Source: Shewanella acanthi (GTDB lineage: Bacteria > Pseudomonadota > Gammaproteobacteria > Enterobacterales > Shewanellaceae). From it: a DNA stretch of 64,000 nucleotides. The stretch is from NCBI RefSeq assembly GCF_019457475.1, contig NZ_CP080413.1:992001-1056000 (forward strand). Reading direction: 5' to 3'. The translations under genes were made by a program, and so were the position numbers. The notes beneath the pieces are model-generated. The model saw only the letters and a program-made list of their open reading frames with translations, was not told the origin of the DNA and made no database searches. Shown here in pieces: positions 27,050 through 35,781 of the stretch (position 1 is the stretch's first letter; every line of letters starts with the position of its first letter).

Positions 27050-27104
27050 TAATGCATTCAAGCTAGCGCCACTTTGTGACGTGGCTTAATTTCATCATTA
27101 ATCC
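27044..27104 (+). other. second, degenerate attC-like structure
   Basis: GGCTAATAATG at 27044-27054, containing the GNAT stop codon, matches GCCTAACAATG of the upstream site at nine of eleven positions. It is followed by an imperfect hairpin (27056-27090, CCAC/GTGG core) and an ATTAATC box at 27097-27103. Suggestive only. Confidence 0.25.
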
Positions 27105-27165
27105 ATCGAAATCAGAATTTGACATTCACTATTAGCGCTAAGAATCTTAATTTGCTGTTGTCTCT

Positions 27166-27582
27166 TTACTCTAATCCAGTGCTCAAGAAACTAATCAGCT
27201 CGGTAGGCATTGGGGCGAGTTGGCGGGCTTGATTCATACAAACCATTTCTATGGTGGCGGTGACGGCGGGCTTTTTGCCATTGGGACGCCAGATTTCTTG
27301 TTGCCACACGGTGCGGTATTTACTTTCGAAGTAAAATTTTGTCCTTACATCAATAATATCGGCAAACTCGACCCCTTCGTGGCAGAGCATATCGGCGCGG
27401 TATACCGCAAAACCTAATTGCAGCTCCTGCCAAAGACTCTGCAATCGCTCGGCCCCAATCACGTGTTCACGGGCACGCTCGAAGTACTTTAAAAAATTGG
27501 GGTGATAGACCACGCCGGAAAAGTCGGTATCTTCATAGTAAATCTGCACGGGGAAGTGATAGGTGAGGCTAAATTGTGGCAT
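27166..27582 (-). CDS. YbgC-family acyl-CoA thioesterase
   Basis: A 138-aa hotdog-fold thioesterase that hydrolyses acyl-CoA or acyl-ACP thioesters in the cytoplasm. The signature YYEDTDFSGVVYHPNFLKYFERARE, read as YYEDTDFSGVVYHPN and FLKYFERARE, contains the catalytic aspartate in the 4-hydroxybenzoyl-CoA thioesterase pattern DTDxxGVVYHxxYL, with F in place of the usual Y. It is not next to tol-pal genes, so it is probably a YbgC paralogue rather than the tol-linked gene. It is downstream of purA2 on the same strand but separated by a strong terminator. Confidence 0.85.
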   Translation of the reverse strand: MPQFSLTYHFPVQIYYEDTDFSGVVYHPNFLKYFERAREHVIGAERLQSLWQELQLGFAVYRADMLCHEGVEFADIIDVRTKFYFESKYRTVWQQEIWRPNGKKPAVTATIEMVCMNQARQLAPMPTELISFLSTGLE

Positions 27583-27747
27583 TGATTATCGGTGTTAGAG
27601 GCATCATTGATGCGCAGTCTAGCGGTTTATGGCACTGAACAAAACCCGAAATGCGCCTTGTACTTGGAATTACTTGTATTAAGACGGGAGGGGGTAGTAT
27701 GAAGTGGCTAATGCTCTGTATCCTTTATGAAATACGTCATTCAAAGT

Positions 27748-27784
27748 AAAAAGCCATATCCGCCGAAACGGATATGGCTTTTTT
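27748..27784. terminator. intrinsic terminator of purA2
   Basis: A 15-bp perfect stem (27748-27762 with 27769-27783) has a 6-base loop and A/T flanks on both sides. It lies 53 bases beyond the purA2 stop codon on the minus strand. Confidence 0.9.
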
Positions 27785-27836
27785 GTAGGGTAAGCTTTCT
27801 TAGCTAATGCGGCTTAACGACAAGGGTCAAGACAGC

Positions 27837-29093
27837 TTAGCGGATGATCATTTGATCGCGCTCTGGACCTACAGACACCATGCTGACACGCACACCCATC
27901 AGGGCTTCGATGCGCTCAACATAGTGTTGTGCAGCCTTTGGCAGGCTTTCGAAGGTGCGACAACCTGTAATGTCTTCACTCCAGCTTTCCATGTGTTCGT
28001 ACACTGGGCTTAGGGCGGCAGTTTGTGGCCAAATTGGGTTTTCAGTGTGCTCGCCATCGTAGGCAACACAAATTTTCAGATCTTTCATGCCAGTGAGGCA
28101 GTCAATCTTGGTCAGAGCAATTTCAGTTGCCGCTTGCAGTTCAACACCGTTGCGGGTTGCCACTGCGTCAAAGTAACCCATGTCACGTGGACGACCGGTC
28201 GTTGCGCCAAACTCATTAGCATTTTCACGGAATGCGTCTTGCTCTTCCATCGCAGTTACCAATGTGCCAGTACCTACAGATGAGCTGAAGGCTTTAGCCA
28301 CGGCAATCACGCGCTCAGGGCGCAGCGCGGGTAAACCACTACCCAGACCTGCGAAAGCCGCAGTTACGTTTGATGAAGTCGTGTATGGGTACTCACCGTA
28401 GATTAAGTCACGACCTGCGCCTAATTGGGCTTCAAACAGCAGGTTAGCATCTTGTTTTTGCAGTGCTTTTAATGGCTCTGTTACGTTGCAGATAAATGGG
28501 CGCCATGGGGCGGTCACATCTAATAACCACTGGGTCATTTCTTCTGCGCTTTGGCTGAAGTCACAGCTTGGATAAAGGGCTTTAAGCTGTGGCAGTTTCC
28601 AGTCGAGCATAAATTGAATACGCTCTTTCAGTACTTCTGGTTGTTGTAACCAACCTACCAGAATGCCTTTTTTCATCACACGGTCACCGTAAGCGGGTGC
28701 TATACCTTGACGGGTCGAACCGTAGGCCAGATCGCCTAAACGTTGTTCTTCTAAGGTATCTTCTAATGCGTGGATAGGTAAACACAGGGTAGCGCGGTCT
28801 GAAATGCACAGTTTAACTTCGATACCAGCAGCTTCAACTTCAGCGATTTCAATGCTCAGTTTTTCAGGGCTGATCACCATGCCAGGGCCAAGTACTGCAA
28901 CGCAGTTTGGATTGAAAATGCCACTCGGTAATTGGTGTAATTTAAAGGTGCCGAAGTCGTTGACTACGGTATGGCCAGCGTTGTTACCACCTTGGAAGCG
29001 AACGCTTGCAGCGGCATCTGCTGCTAAATAATCTACGATGCGGCCTTTGCCTTCATCACCCCAATTTGCACCTACTACTACGATAGACGGCAT
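27837..29093 (-). CDS. purA: divergent adenylosuccinate synthetase (second PurA type)
   Basis: Predicted to ligate IMP and aspartate with GTP in AMP synthesis, 418 aa. The P-loop GDEGKG with catalytic aspartate 13 and the GNNAGHTVV segment with histidine 41 are intact. The IMP loop is altered: GSTRQGIAPAYGDRVMKKG replaces the usual GTTGRGIGPAYEDKVARRG, so the arginine donated across the dimer (R143 in E. coli) reads as lysine. The aspartate loop reads GATTGRPRDMG. Because the usual neighbours (hflKC, rnr) are absent, I infer a paralogue and expect a canonical purA elsewhere. It is divergent from a LysR regulator, its likely controller. Confidence 0.85.
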   Translation of the reverse strand: MPSIVVVGANWGDEGKGRIVDYLAADAAASVRFQGGNNAGHTVVNDFGTFKLHQLPSGIFNPNCVAVLGPGMVISPEKLSIEIAEVEAAGIEVKLCISDRATLCLPIHALEDTLEEQRLGDLAYGSTRQGIAPAYGDRVMKKGILVGWLQQPEVLKERIQFMLDWKLPQLKALYPSCDFSQSAEEMTQWLLDVTAPWRPFICNVTEPLKALQKQDANLLFEAQLGAGRDLIYGEYPYTTSSNVTAAFAGLGSGLPALRPERVIAVAKAFSSSVGTGTLVTAMEEQDAFRENANEFGATTGRPRDMGYFDAVATRNGVELQAATEIALTKIDCLTGMKDLKICVAYDGEHTENPIWPQTAALSPVYEHMESWSEDITGCRTFESLPKAAQHYVERIEALMGVRVSMVSVGPERDQMIIR

Positions 29094-29225
29094 AACATCA
29101 TCTCCAAAGGAATTAGGCGATAATGCTAGATCTAACTTATGAATAAGAGAAATTAATTATAGTTATTATCTTAATAAGAAATTCATATAGTATACTGTTT
29201 GAGAATGTTTAACGTTGAGGTGACT
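29094..29225. promoter_or_regulatory. purA2/LysR divergent promoter region
   Basis: A 132-base AT-rich region with a CTTAT-GA-ATAAG dyad near 29136-29147 and a CTTA/TAAG dyad near 29170-29178, both plausible LysR-type half-site arrangements. TATAGT and TATACT near 29187-29196 are candidate -10 elements for the regulator. Confidence 0.45.
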
Positions 29226-30119
29226 ATGCTCGAACTCCATTGGCTCAAGACCTTTGTCACTTTGGCGGAATACAAACATTTTGGAAAGGCAGCCACTGCG
29301 CTGCATATGACGCAGCCCAATGTGAGTTTGCACCTAAAGCAGTTAGAGCAAAGTACAAGGGTTAAGCTGATTGAACGCAATCCCTTTCGGCTCACCCAAG
29401 CGGGGATGCGCCTGCTTGAAACCAGTCAAAAGACCCTGTTGGAGCTGCAAGTGTGTCAGGCGGATCTCAATGCCATTAATGACTTAAGCCAAGGCACATT
29501 AACCATTGCGGCAAGTGACATTATTTCGCGTTTACTGTTAATCCATCCGTTTCAGTTATTTAAAGCTCAATTCCCCGGCATTGATTTTACGCTGTTTAAT
29601 ACCACCTCATCACAGGCATCGGAGTTAGTTACCAATGCCGAGGCGGATTTAGGCTTTGTTATCGCGCAAAAAGAGAGCCATCCGTTGCACTTTACTGAGC
29701 TGCAGCAGATTAAGTGGTGCGCCCTTGGGGACAATTTTGACATGTGGCAGCAAAGTGCGCCTAATACTGAGTTTGCCCTTGGTGAGCGACCAACCCTTAT
29801 TTTGTTAGGTCACGATACCCGCACACGTGAGTTACTCGACCCTGCATTGCCGTCATTGAATTTGCCCAGTTACCGTATTATGGAGGTGGGTAGTGTGGAT
29901 GCACAAATCGATTGGGCTGAGGCGGGGTTCGGTGTGGCGATTGTGCCTGAGTTTTCGATTTACACTAAGCCAAATTTAAAAACGAAAGTGACGCCGCTGC
30001 CACAGTTCCCTACCACCAGTTTAGGCTATATCGTCAGGCAAAATCAGATTTTATCTAAGGCCATTAAACAGTTGCTGCATTGGGTTAATCTTGAGATTAT
30101 TCGCACTCAAAGCCCATAG
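29226..30119 (+). CDS. LysR-family transcriptional regulator
   Basis: A 297-aa DNA-binding regulator. The N-terminal winged helix-turn-helix (about 1-60) reads HWLKTFVTLAEYKHFGKAA, MTQPNVSLHLKQLEQ, and the effector domain (about 90-290) has the periplasmic-binding-protein fold with LTIAASDIISRLLLIHPF. ATG at 29226 is preferred over a TTG at 29199 because TTGAGG lies 6-9 bases upstream and the domain starts at once. It is divergent from purA2, the classical LysR target arrangement. The effector is unknown. Confidence 0.88.
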   Translation: MLELHWLKTFVTLAEYKHFGKAATALHMTQPNVSLHLKQLEQSTRVKLIERNPFRLTQAGMRLLETSQKTLLELQVCQADLNAINDLSQGTLTIAASDIISRLLLIHPFQLFKAQFPGIDFTLFNTTSSQASELVTNAEADLGFVIAQKESHPLHFTELQQIKWCALGDNFDMWQQSAPNTEFALGERPTLILLGHDTRTRELLDPALPSLNLPSYRIMEVGSVDAQIDWAEAGFGVAIVPEFSIYTKPNLKTKVTPLPQFPTTSLGYIVRQNQILSKAIKQLLHWVNLEIIRTQSP

Positions 30120-30134
30120 TTATGCCAAGAAAGT

Positions 30135-30992
30135 TCACAGTCTGGTTTCCTGAGTCTGAGTACTAAGCAGTTGTTGATATTTACCATTGGTTTTAAGGCG
30201 CAGCAGACCGAGATCGAGCTCTTGGGCTAATTGTTTAGCTCGAGGGCTTTGCTTGGAAAAGGCGAGATAAATATTGCTGCTGTGGTTGATAAACACTGAC
30301 TGTACTTCCCCATCCACTCCCATTTTTGCCAGCACTTCCTGTGCAACAAGATCATACATCAATGCTGCATCGATACGGCCAATCAATAACAGATTCACCA
30401 GTTGCTGCTGGGTTGTCACGGTAACAATATTTAACTTTCGCTGTTTGACCAACTCGTTAAATTCATTCCCATATTCATAGCTTTTTATGATCCCAACAGT
30501 GCTCCCAATTGGCAGCGCCCATTTATTGTTCACTGTCTTTGTTTGCTTTTTCTGATAAAAAGAGGCCGTTGCGACAAACAGAGGGGTATTTCCGAAGACA
30601 AAACGCTGCTCAGTGCTTTCTTCCTTCGACACGTTGAATACGCCATCAACACTGCCTTTCTCAGCCATCATCAGCCCTCGGCTGTAGGGCACAATTAAGC
30701 TATTGATCTCATAAGGTAACTGTTCGAAGGCAGCTTTAATCAACCTATGGGAAATCCCATGTCCAAATTGATCGGCAAAAGGGGGCCAACTGTCCTCAGC
30801 TGCTAAGGTAATAGTTGAAGCGGTTGTAGATTGACTGCTAGGAGTACTCTTGAGCTGCTCTACTTGCTGAGCAAGGGTAAAATGGCTATTGAAGGAAAAG
30901 TACATTAGGGCGATAACCCACAGAAAAGAGAGCTTTTTAGTTGATAATCCCTTTGTGGCTAATGCCGTAACTCTTTCACCCATAACCTTCAC
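30135..30992 (-). CDS. periplasmic solute-binding protein (SBP family 3)
   Basis: A 285-aa protein with a long N-terminal region and signal segment (hydrophobic FLWVIALMYFSF near residues 23-34, cleavage probably near HFTLAQQ). The mature part resembles the amino-acid type family 3 domain: LAAEDSWPPFADQFGHG, MAEKGSVDGVFNVSKEESTEQRF (as MAEKGSVDGVFNV and SKEESTEQRF), and GSTVGIIKSYEYG. No ABC permease or ATPase genes are adjacent, so this may be an orphan binding protein or sensor-like protein, as is common in Shewanella and Vibrio. It converges with the LysR gene at 16 bases. Confidence 0.75.
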   Translation of the reverse strand: MKVMGERVTALATKGLSTKKLSFLWVIALMYFSFNSHFTLAQQVEQLKSTPSSQSTTASTITLAAEDSWPPFADQFGHGISHRLIKAAFEQLPYEINSLIVPYSRGLMMAEKGSVDGVFNVSKEESTEQRFVFGNTPLFVATASFYQKKQTKTVNNKWALPIGSTVGIIKSYEYGNEFNELVKQRKLNIVTVTTQQQLVNLLLIGRIDAALMYDLVAQEVLAKMGVDGEVQSVFINHSSNIYLAFSKQSPRAKQLAQELDLGLLRLKTNGKYQQLLSTQTQETRL

Positions 30993-31232
30993 TAAACCGT
31001 TTTATTAACCATATAAGTACCGTGGTTTTATAGCATAGGAAGGGATCCTTAGGCTATTGGTTTATCTGAGCTTTTGCACTGTGCAGGCCCATTTGGGCTG
31101 ACAGAGTTAAGCCGAACTGCCATAGCCTACAAATGACAGCGTAGTTGGCGTTAATTTAAGGCCTGTCTCTGGATACCTGCTGCGGCTTGGCTATATTTTA
31201 CCAAGGCAAATCGCATGAAGTAGGCTAAGGGG

Positions 31233-32510
31233 ATGGATGTTTCTCAGTCCGAACAATTCCGAATCACAATAGATGTTAGGCATGCCATTCTTGCCGTGGC
31301 GACAGTACTCGATTTTGTTGGCGTGGACGATTTACACCATGGTCATCGCGTCGCTTATATGGCCTATGAATGCGCTAATGTACTCAATTGGTCTGAAGAC
31401 AAAAAACAATTTGTTTATTTTGCCGGCCTCATTCACGACTGTGGCGTCTCATCTACAAATGAACATTTAAGACTCCTCAAGTTGATGCAACCAGAGGACA
31501 TTAGCTTTCACTGTGTGCGAGGCTTTGAAGGCCTCATTAAATGTCCTATTTTGGACAGATTTTCCCTTGCCATTTTGTATCACCACACCCCATGGCAAGA
31601 ATTAATCGAATTGGATATTCCTGAATTTGATCGCGATGTTGCCGCGCTGATTTTTCTTGCGGATAGAACGGATTTTCTGAGGGCTCGTTATACCCATGGC
31701 TGCCATGAAGAGCTGATAACTTTGTATGAGAATTTGGTGACTGAGAATTTACTCGCCCATCGAGAAACGCTCTTTAAACCCGAAATGGTTGATGCCATGT
31801 GCCAGTTGGTTAATAAAGATGGCTTTTGGTACAACATGGAGCCGGCGCATATCGAGAAAATGGCTCTGGATTTTAAGGAGAATTACTTTTATGACAGTGA
31901 GTTAAGCTTAGATGGCGTGATCCAGATTGCCAGATTCCTTGCCAAAATTGTCGATGCTAAGAGCCCATTTACTTTCTATCACTCAGAAAAGGTCGCATTA
32001 CTTGCTAAATTGGTGGCTAAGGAATGTGGCATTGCAGATCTTGATGCAGAGCTGCTTTACGTTGCAGGGCTGTTGCATGATGTGGGTAAGTTAAAAACCC
32101 CAGATCTGCTGCTCCATAAGCCCGGCGCATTGACCCGTGAAGAGTATTCCATCGTTAAGCGCCACACGGCCTATACCGCCTTTACCTTGCACAGTTTTTT
32201 CCCTAATTCCCTGATTGCACAGTGGGCATCTAATCACCATGAGCGCCTCGATGGCTCTGGTTACCCTTTTAGAAAAGGACCAGAACAATTAGATTTACCT
32301 TCGCGGATCCTTGCACTCGTCGATGTGTTTCAAGCCTTAACCCAAAAGCGGCCTTATCGAGGTTCAATGTCCTTAAGTGAGGTGCTGGAGATTATGTTGC
32401 CTATGGTTCAACAAGGTAAGTTGGACTCGAACGTTTATGATGTGTTGCTAGCCGATGCCGATAATTTTTACCAACTCTCGACACAAGAGTATGAGGACAT
32501 CAAGTTATAA
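31233..32510 (+). CDS. tandem HD / HD-GYP phosphodiesterase
   Basis: A 425-aa soluble protein with two HD-type domains. The C-terminal one (about 225-420) is a full HD-GYP domain: histidine-aspartate 282-283 in LLHDVGKLKTPD, and HHERLDGSGYP at 335-345, typical of c-di-GMP or cGAMP hydrolases. The N-terminal domain (about 15-200) retains HGHRVAYM, LIHDCG (H68, D69) and YHHTPW but lacks the GYP signature, so it is a degenerate copy. It has no receiver or membrane domain. AAGGGG lies directly against the ATG, giving unusually tight spacing. It stands alone. Confidence 0.88.
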   Translation: MDVSQSEQFRITIDVRHAILAVATVLDFVGVDDLHHGHRVAYMAYECANVLNWSEDKKQFVYFAGLIHDCGVSSTNEHLRLLKLMQPEDISFHCVRGFEGLIKCPILDRFSLAILYHHTPWQELIELDIPEFDRDVAALIFLADRTDFLRARYTHGCHEELITLYENLVTENLLAHRETLFKPEMVDAMCQLVNKDGFWYNMEPAHIEKMALDFKENYFYDSELSLDGVIQIARFLAKIVDAKSPFTFYHSEKVALLAKLVAKECGIADLDAELLYVAGLLHDVGKLKTPDLLLHKPGALTREEYSIVKRHTAYTAFTLHSFFPNSLIAQWASNHHERLDGSGYPFRKGPEQLDLPSRILALVDVFQALTQKRPYRGSMSLSEVLEIMLPMVQQGKLDSNVYDVLLADADNFYQLSTQEYEDIKL

Positions 32511-32779
32511 AGCTGAGCAAATGGTGACTCTAGATTACTCACTGTCGGTGCTTTAGCAATATTTAAGAGTGGTGTTTTCATCTTTCTGCTGCCCGTTAGC
32601 ACAAAGGCCGTTGGGCGATAAGCCTTACTCCTGTTTTAATTCTGCAAGATTGGGGCGGATTTTCGGTAAATGAATGATTTTCAACACCACGCAGATCCAA
32701 ATCCTATACTGATATCGTATGACTAGATATGCCTATGTCTTGCTGCACTCTTGCCGTCACCTTTCGTTTGGGGTAACCA

Positions 32780-33427
32780 ATGATATTAAATCGCGCTGTA
32801 TTTACCTTGTTAGTCTGTATGGTGGTGCCCCAGAGTATGGCCGCAGACCTCCAGATTCAGGTGGTAGACTCGCAACAAGTGACGCTGGCCGATGCGGTTG
32901 TGGAACTTATCCCTGATGTGATGCCCGATAAAACGACCATTACTGATCATTATGAAATGTCACAAAAAAACCGTGCCTTTATCCCCTTTGTGCTGGCAGT
33001 TCCTAGAGGATCAAAAGTAGATTTTCCTAATCTGGATCGTACCCGCCACCATGTGTATTCCTTTTCCGAGGCCAAGCCGTTCGAGTTGAAACTTTATGTG
33101 GGTAAAGCCGAAGCGCCGATTCTGTTTGATAAACCTGGCCTAGTGGCGCTTGGCTGTAATATTCACGATTATATGCAAGCCTTTATTTATGTTGCAGATA
33201 GCCCCATTGTGGCGGTGGCGAACGAAAAAGGAGAGATCCAATTCAAGGCACTTACGGCCGGTCATTATAAAGTCAAACTTTGGCATCCATGGCAGAAGGC
33301 CATGTCTGAGCCTAAGGACCTCAATTTGGCTGCCGAGACTCAAACACTCACGCTGGCATTAGATGTCGAGCGTCAGGCCAAACCTTCGGCTCCGCTATCG
33401 GGGTTTGGGTCCTTCGATGCTAAATAG
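32780..33427 (+). CDS. exported cupredoxin-like protein
   Basis: A 215-aa periplasmic protein with a signal peptide (about 1-21, ending SMAA). A beta-sandwich domain carries residues expected of a type 1 copper site: histidines 90/91 in RTRHHVYSF and the GCNIHDYM motif with cysteine 126, histidine 129 and methionine 132. Such proteins are often labelled methylamine utilization protein by automatic annotation, but no methylamine genes are present. A C-terminal carboxypeptidase-regulatory-like strand set follows. It is the first gene of a four-gene operon and overlaps the next start by 11 bases. Copper binding is inferred. Confidence 0.75.
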   Translation: MILNRAVFTLLVCMVVPQSMAADLQIQVVDSQQVTLADAVVELIPDVMPDKTTITDHYEMSQKNRAFIPFVLAVPRGSKVDFPNLDRTRHHVYSFSEAKPFELKLYVGKAEAPILFDKPGLVALGCNIHDYMQAFIYVADSPIVAVANEKGEIQFKALTAGHYKVKLWHPWQKAMSEPKDLNLAAETQTLTLALDVERQAKPSAPLSGFGSFDAK

Positions 33428-35714
33428 TTTCCGTGCTCGACTGATTTTAGTTTTCTTTACTGTGCTGACCCTAGTGCAGTTAGCCACGGCATTTTCAGTG
33501 TTGACGGCAACACAGAGAGATAACTTTTTACAGCAACAAAAGAGCCTTGAAATCGGCGCGAATGTGTTTCTCGAAGTGTTGTCGAATCGCAGTGCTCAAC
33601 TCAGTCAAAGCTTATCTGTGCTCAGCGCCGATTTTGGTTTTAAGCGTGCGATTGCGACAAGAGAGCAAGAAACGATAGAGTCAGTATTATCCAATCATGG
33701 TGCCCGTATCGGTGCTGATGCAGCCATATTATTGTCACCCAAGGGGGAACTGTTAACCTCAAGCCTGCCAGGGCTTACACAGGATGACATTCAATCCCTA
33801 TTTGAACTGGCCACCAGCAATACCAATGCCTTGGCGATTCTCGATTTTGACCATGCGAGTTATCAGTTTGTCCTTCAACCAGTTAAGGCGCCAACTCTGA
33901 TAGCCTGGGTTGGTATGGGCTTTTTGTTAGATGAAAAAGTGGCTAGCCAAGCCAAAGCCATCACAGGAATTGATGTTAGCTTTGTTAATCAGACCAATGG
34001 CTGGACTGAAATCGCCTCCACCTTATCCAGCGCCGAACAACAGAGTGTGCTTGCGCAGAAAAACCGATTCCCCAGCCTGTTAACTATGCCCAGCGAGTAT
34101 ATTCCTGCGGACTACTTATCCATGGCAATCAACCTGTATGAGCATAATGGTCGCCAGTTGGCGCTGCTGCACCAGTCAAACCTCAAGTGGCAGCAAAGTT
34201 ATCTGCATTTACGCAATAACATGCTGCTGATCTTTGCGTTGACGCTGGCATTGGCGATTGCCATTGCCATTTGGTTGTCGGGCAGTTTGACCGAGCCCGT
34301 TCATCGATTGGTGCAATATGCCCGTAAAATTGGTCAGGGGCTGCAGCCCGAGAGCATTCAGGGGGCGCCTGCGGAATTGCGGGTATTGGCCAACAGTTTG
34401 TCTTTGATGCGGGAGGATATTGAGGCGCGCGAAAAGGATTTACTGTATCAGTCGCGCCACGACAGTTTGACAGGCTTGCTGAATCGTTTCGCGGCAAAAC
34501 AGCATTTAACCGATCTTAACCAAGATCTCTCCGGCACTATCGTATTGCTGGATATCAAGCATTTTCGCCATATCAACGACATTATCGGTTTTGCTAACGC
34601 CGATAGCTTATTGCTGCTGTTTGCCCGCCGTTTGGAACAGCTGGCACCCACAGCGGATATGCTGGCGCGATTGGATGGCGATTCGTTTTTGCTCTTGTAT
34701 CGCCAAGGGATTGGGGGCGATCAATTACTGAAATCCTTGGATATGCTGGAAGCTCCCTTTCCCATCCAAGGTTCCAATATTTCGCTGACGGTACGAGCAG
34801 GGCTGCTCGAAATTGATGGCAATGGTGCCGACATTGATGTGTTGCTGCGCCGCGCCGAAATTGCCCTCAACCAGGCCTGCCTTCAGGAACTGCGAATCGT
34901 TAGTTATCGTGAGGGCGACGATGAAAAGTATCAGCGAGAACTCACACTTATCCGTGATTTGCCTATCGGTTTGGCGCAGGACCAGCTCTATTTGGTGTTT
35001 CAGCCCAAGGTTAATTTACCGCTCAATCAATGTACTGGCGCCGAGGCGCTTATCCGCTGGCAACATCCTACTCTGGGTTTTATCCCGCCGGATGAATTTA
35101 TTCAACTCGCTGAAAACTCAGGCAACATTGATATTGTCAGCCAATGGGTACTGAAGCAGGCCATCAAGCAGTTGGTGACATGGCAGCAGCAGGGCCTAGC
35201 GCTGAAGTTGGCGATTAATCTGTCTGCCCACGATTTACTGGATACACGTTTACCAAATCAAATTGCCAACCTGTTAAAGGACAATCATCTGCAACCCGGA
35301 GCACTCTGCATCGAGGTCACCGAAGGCGCCGTAATGAAAGATGCGCAAACCGTTGTGGGGGTCTTGCAACGATTCCGCGATATGGGCGTCTCGGTTGCGA
35401 TAGATGATTTTGGCACCGGACATTCATCACTGGCGTATTTGAAACTATTACCCGTTGATGAAGTGAAGATTGATCGTAGCTTTATCCAGAATATGCACTT
35501 GAACAGTCAGGATGCCATGATAGTCAATACCAGCATTCAATTGATCCATGGCCTCGGCTTTAGCGTTGTGGCTGAAGGTGTTGAAGAGCCAGAAGGTGTT
35601 GATATTCTTCGTCATCTCAACTGCGATCTGATCCAGGGCTATGTGTATTCCAAGCCGTTAAAAGCGGCTGAGTTTGACCAGTGGTTTGAAGCATTTAACA
35701 GTAGCAGCAAATAA
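33417..35714 (+). CDS. membrane sensor HAMP-GGDEF-EAL protein
   Basis: A 766-aa inner-membrane protein: membrane helix at about 8-28, a periplasmic sensor of about 240 residues, a second helix at about 267-287, HAMP, GGDEF (about 345-505) and EAL (about 520-765). The GGDEF signature reads DGDSF near residue 420, so cyclase activity is probably lost. The EAL set is intact (EALIRW, INLSAHD, IDDFGTGHSSLAYL, EVKIDRSF, VAEGVEE, QGYVYSKP), so c-di-GMP hydrolysis is likely. ATG at 33417 is chosen over a start at 33363 because it begins the membrane helix; the first start would run through the cupredoxin gene. Confidence 0.88.
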   Translation: MLNSFRARLILVFFTVLTLVQLATAFSVLTATQRDNFLQQQKSLEIGANVFLEVLSNRSAQLSQSLSVLSADFGFKRAIATREQETIESVLSNHGARIGADAAILLSPKGELLTSSLPGLTQDDIQSLFELATSNTNALAILDFDHASYQFVLQPVKAPTLIAWVGMGFLLDEKVASQAKAITGIDVSFVNQTNGWTEIASTLSSAEQQSVLAQKNRFPSLLTMPSEYIPADYLSMAINLYEHNGRQLALLHQSNLKWQQSYLHLRNNMLLIFALTLALAIAIAIWLSGSLTEPVHRLVQYARKIGQGLQPESIQGAPAELRVLANSLSLMREDIEAREKDLLYQSRHDSLTGLLNRFAAKQHLTDLNQDLSGTIVLLDIKHFRHINDIIGFANADSLLLLFARRLEQLAPTADMLARLDGDSFLLLYRQGIGGDQLLKSLDMLEAPFPIQGSNISLTVRAGLLEIDGNGADIDVLLRRAEIALNQACLQELRIVSYREGDDEKYQRELTLIRDLPIGLAQDQLYLVFQPKVNLPLNQCTGAEALIRWQHPTLGFIPPDEFIQLAENSGNIDIVSQWVLKQAIKQLVTWQQQGLALKLAINLSAHDLLDTRLPNQIANLLKDNHLQPGALCIEVTEGAVMKDAQTVVGVLQRFRDMGVSVAIDDFGTGHSSLAYLKLLPVDEVKIDRSFIQNMHLNSQDAMIVNTSIQLIHGLGFSVVAEGVEEPEGVDILRHLNCDLIQGYVYSKPLKAAEFDQWFEAFNSSSK

Positions 35715-35781
35715 CAAAACGCCGAATGGCGTCAGGGGGCATCATCGCCCTCTAATGCAACCAATCGCGTATTGAGTGAGT

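Noticed and set aside
27837..29093. PurZ-type 2-aminoadenine enzyme
   Set aside because: The catalytic GDEGKG aspartate and H41 of PurA are retained, and no phage or dNTP-modification genes lie nearby.
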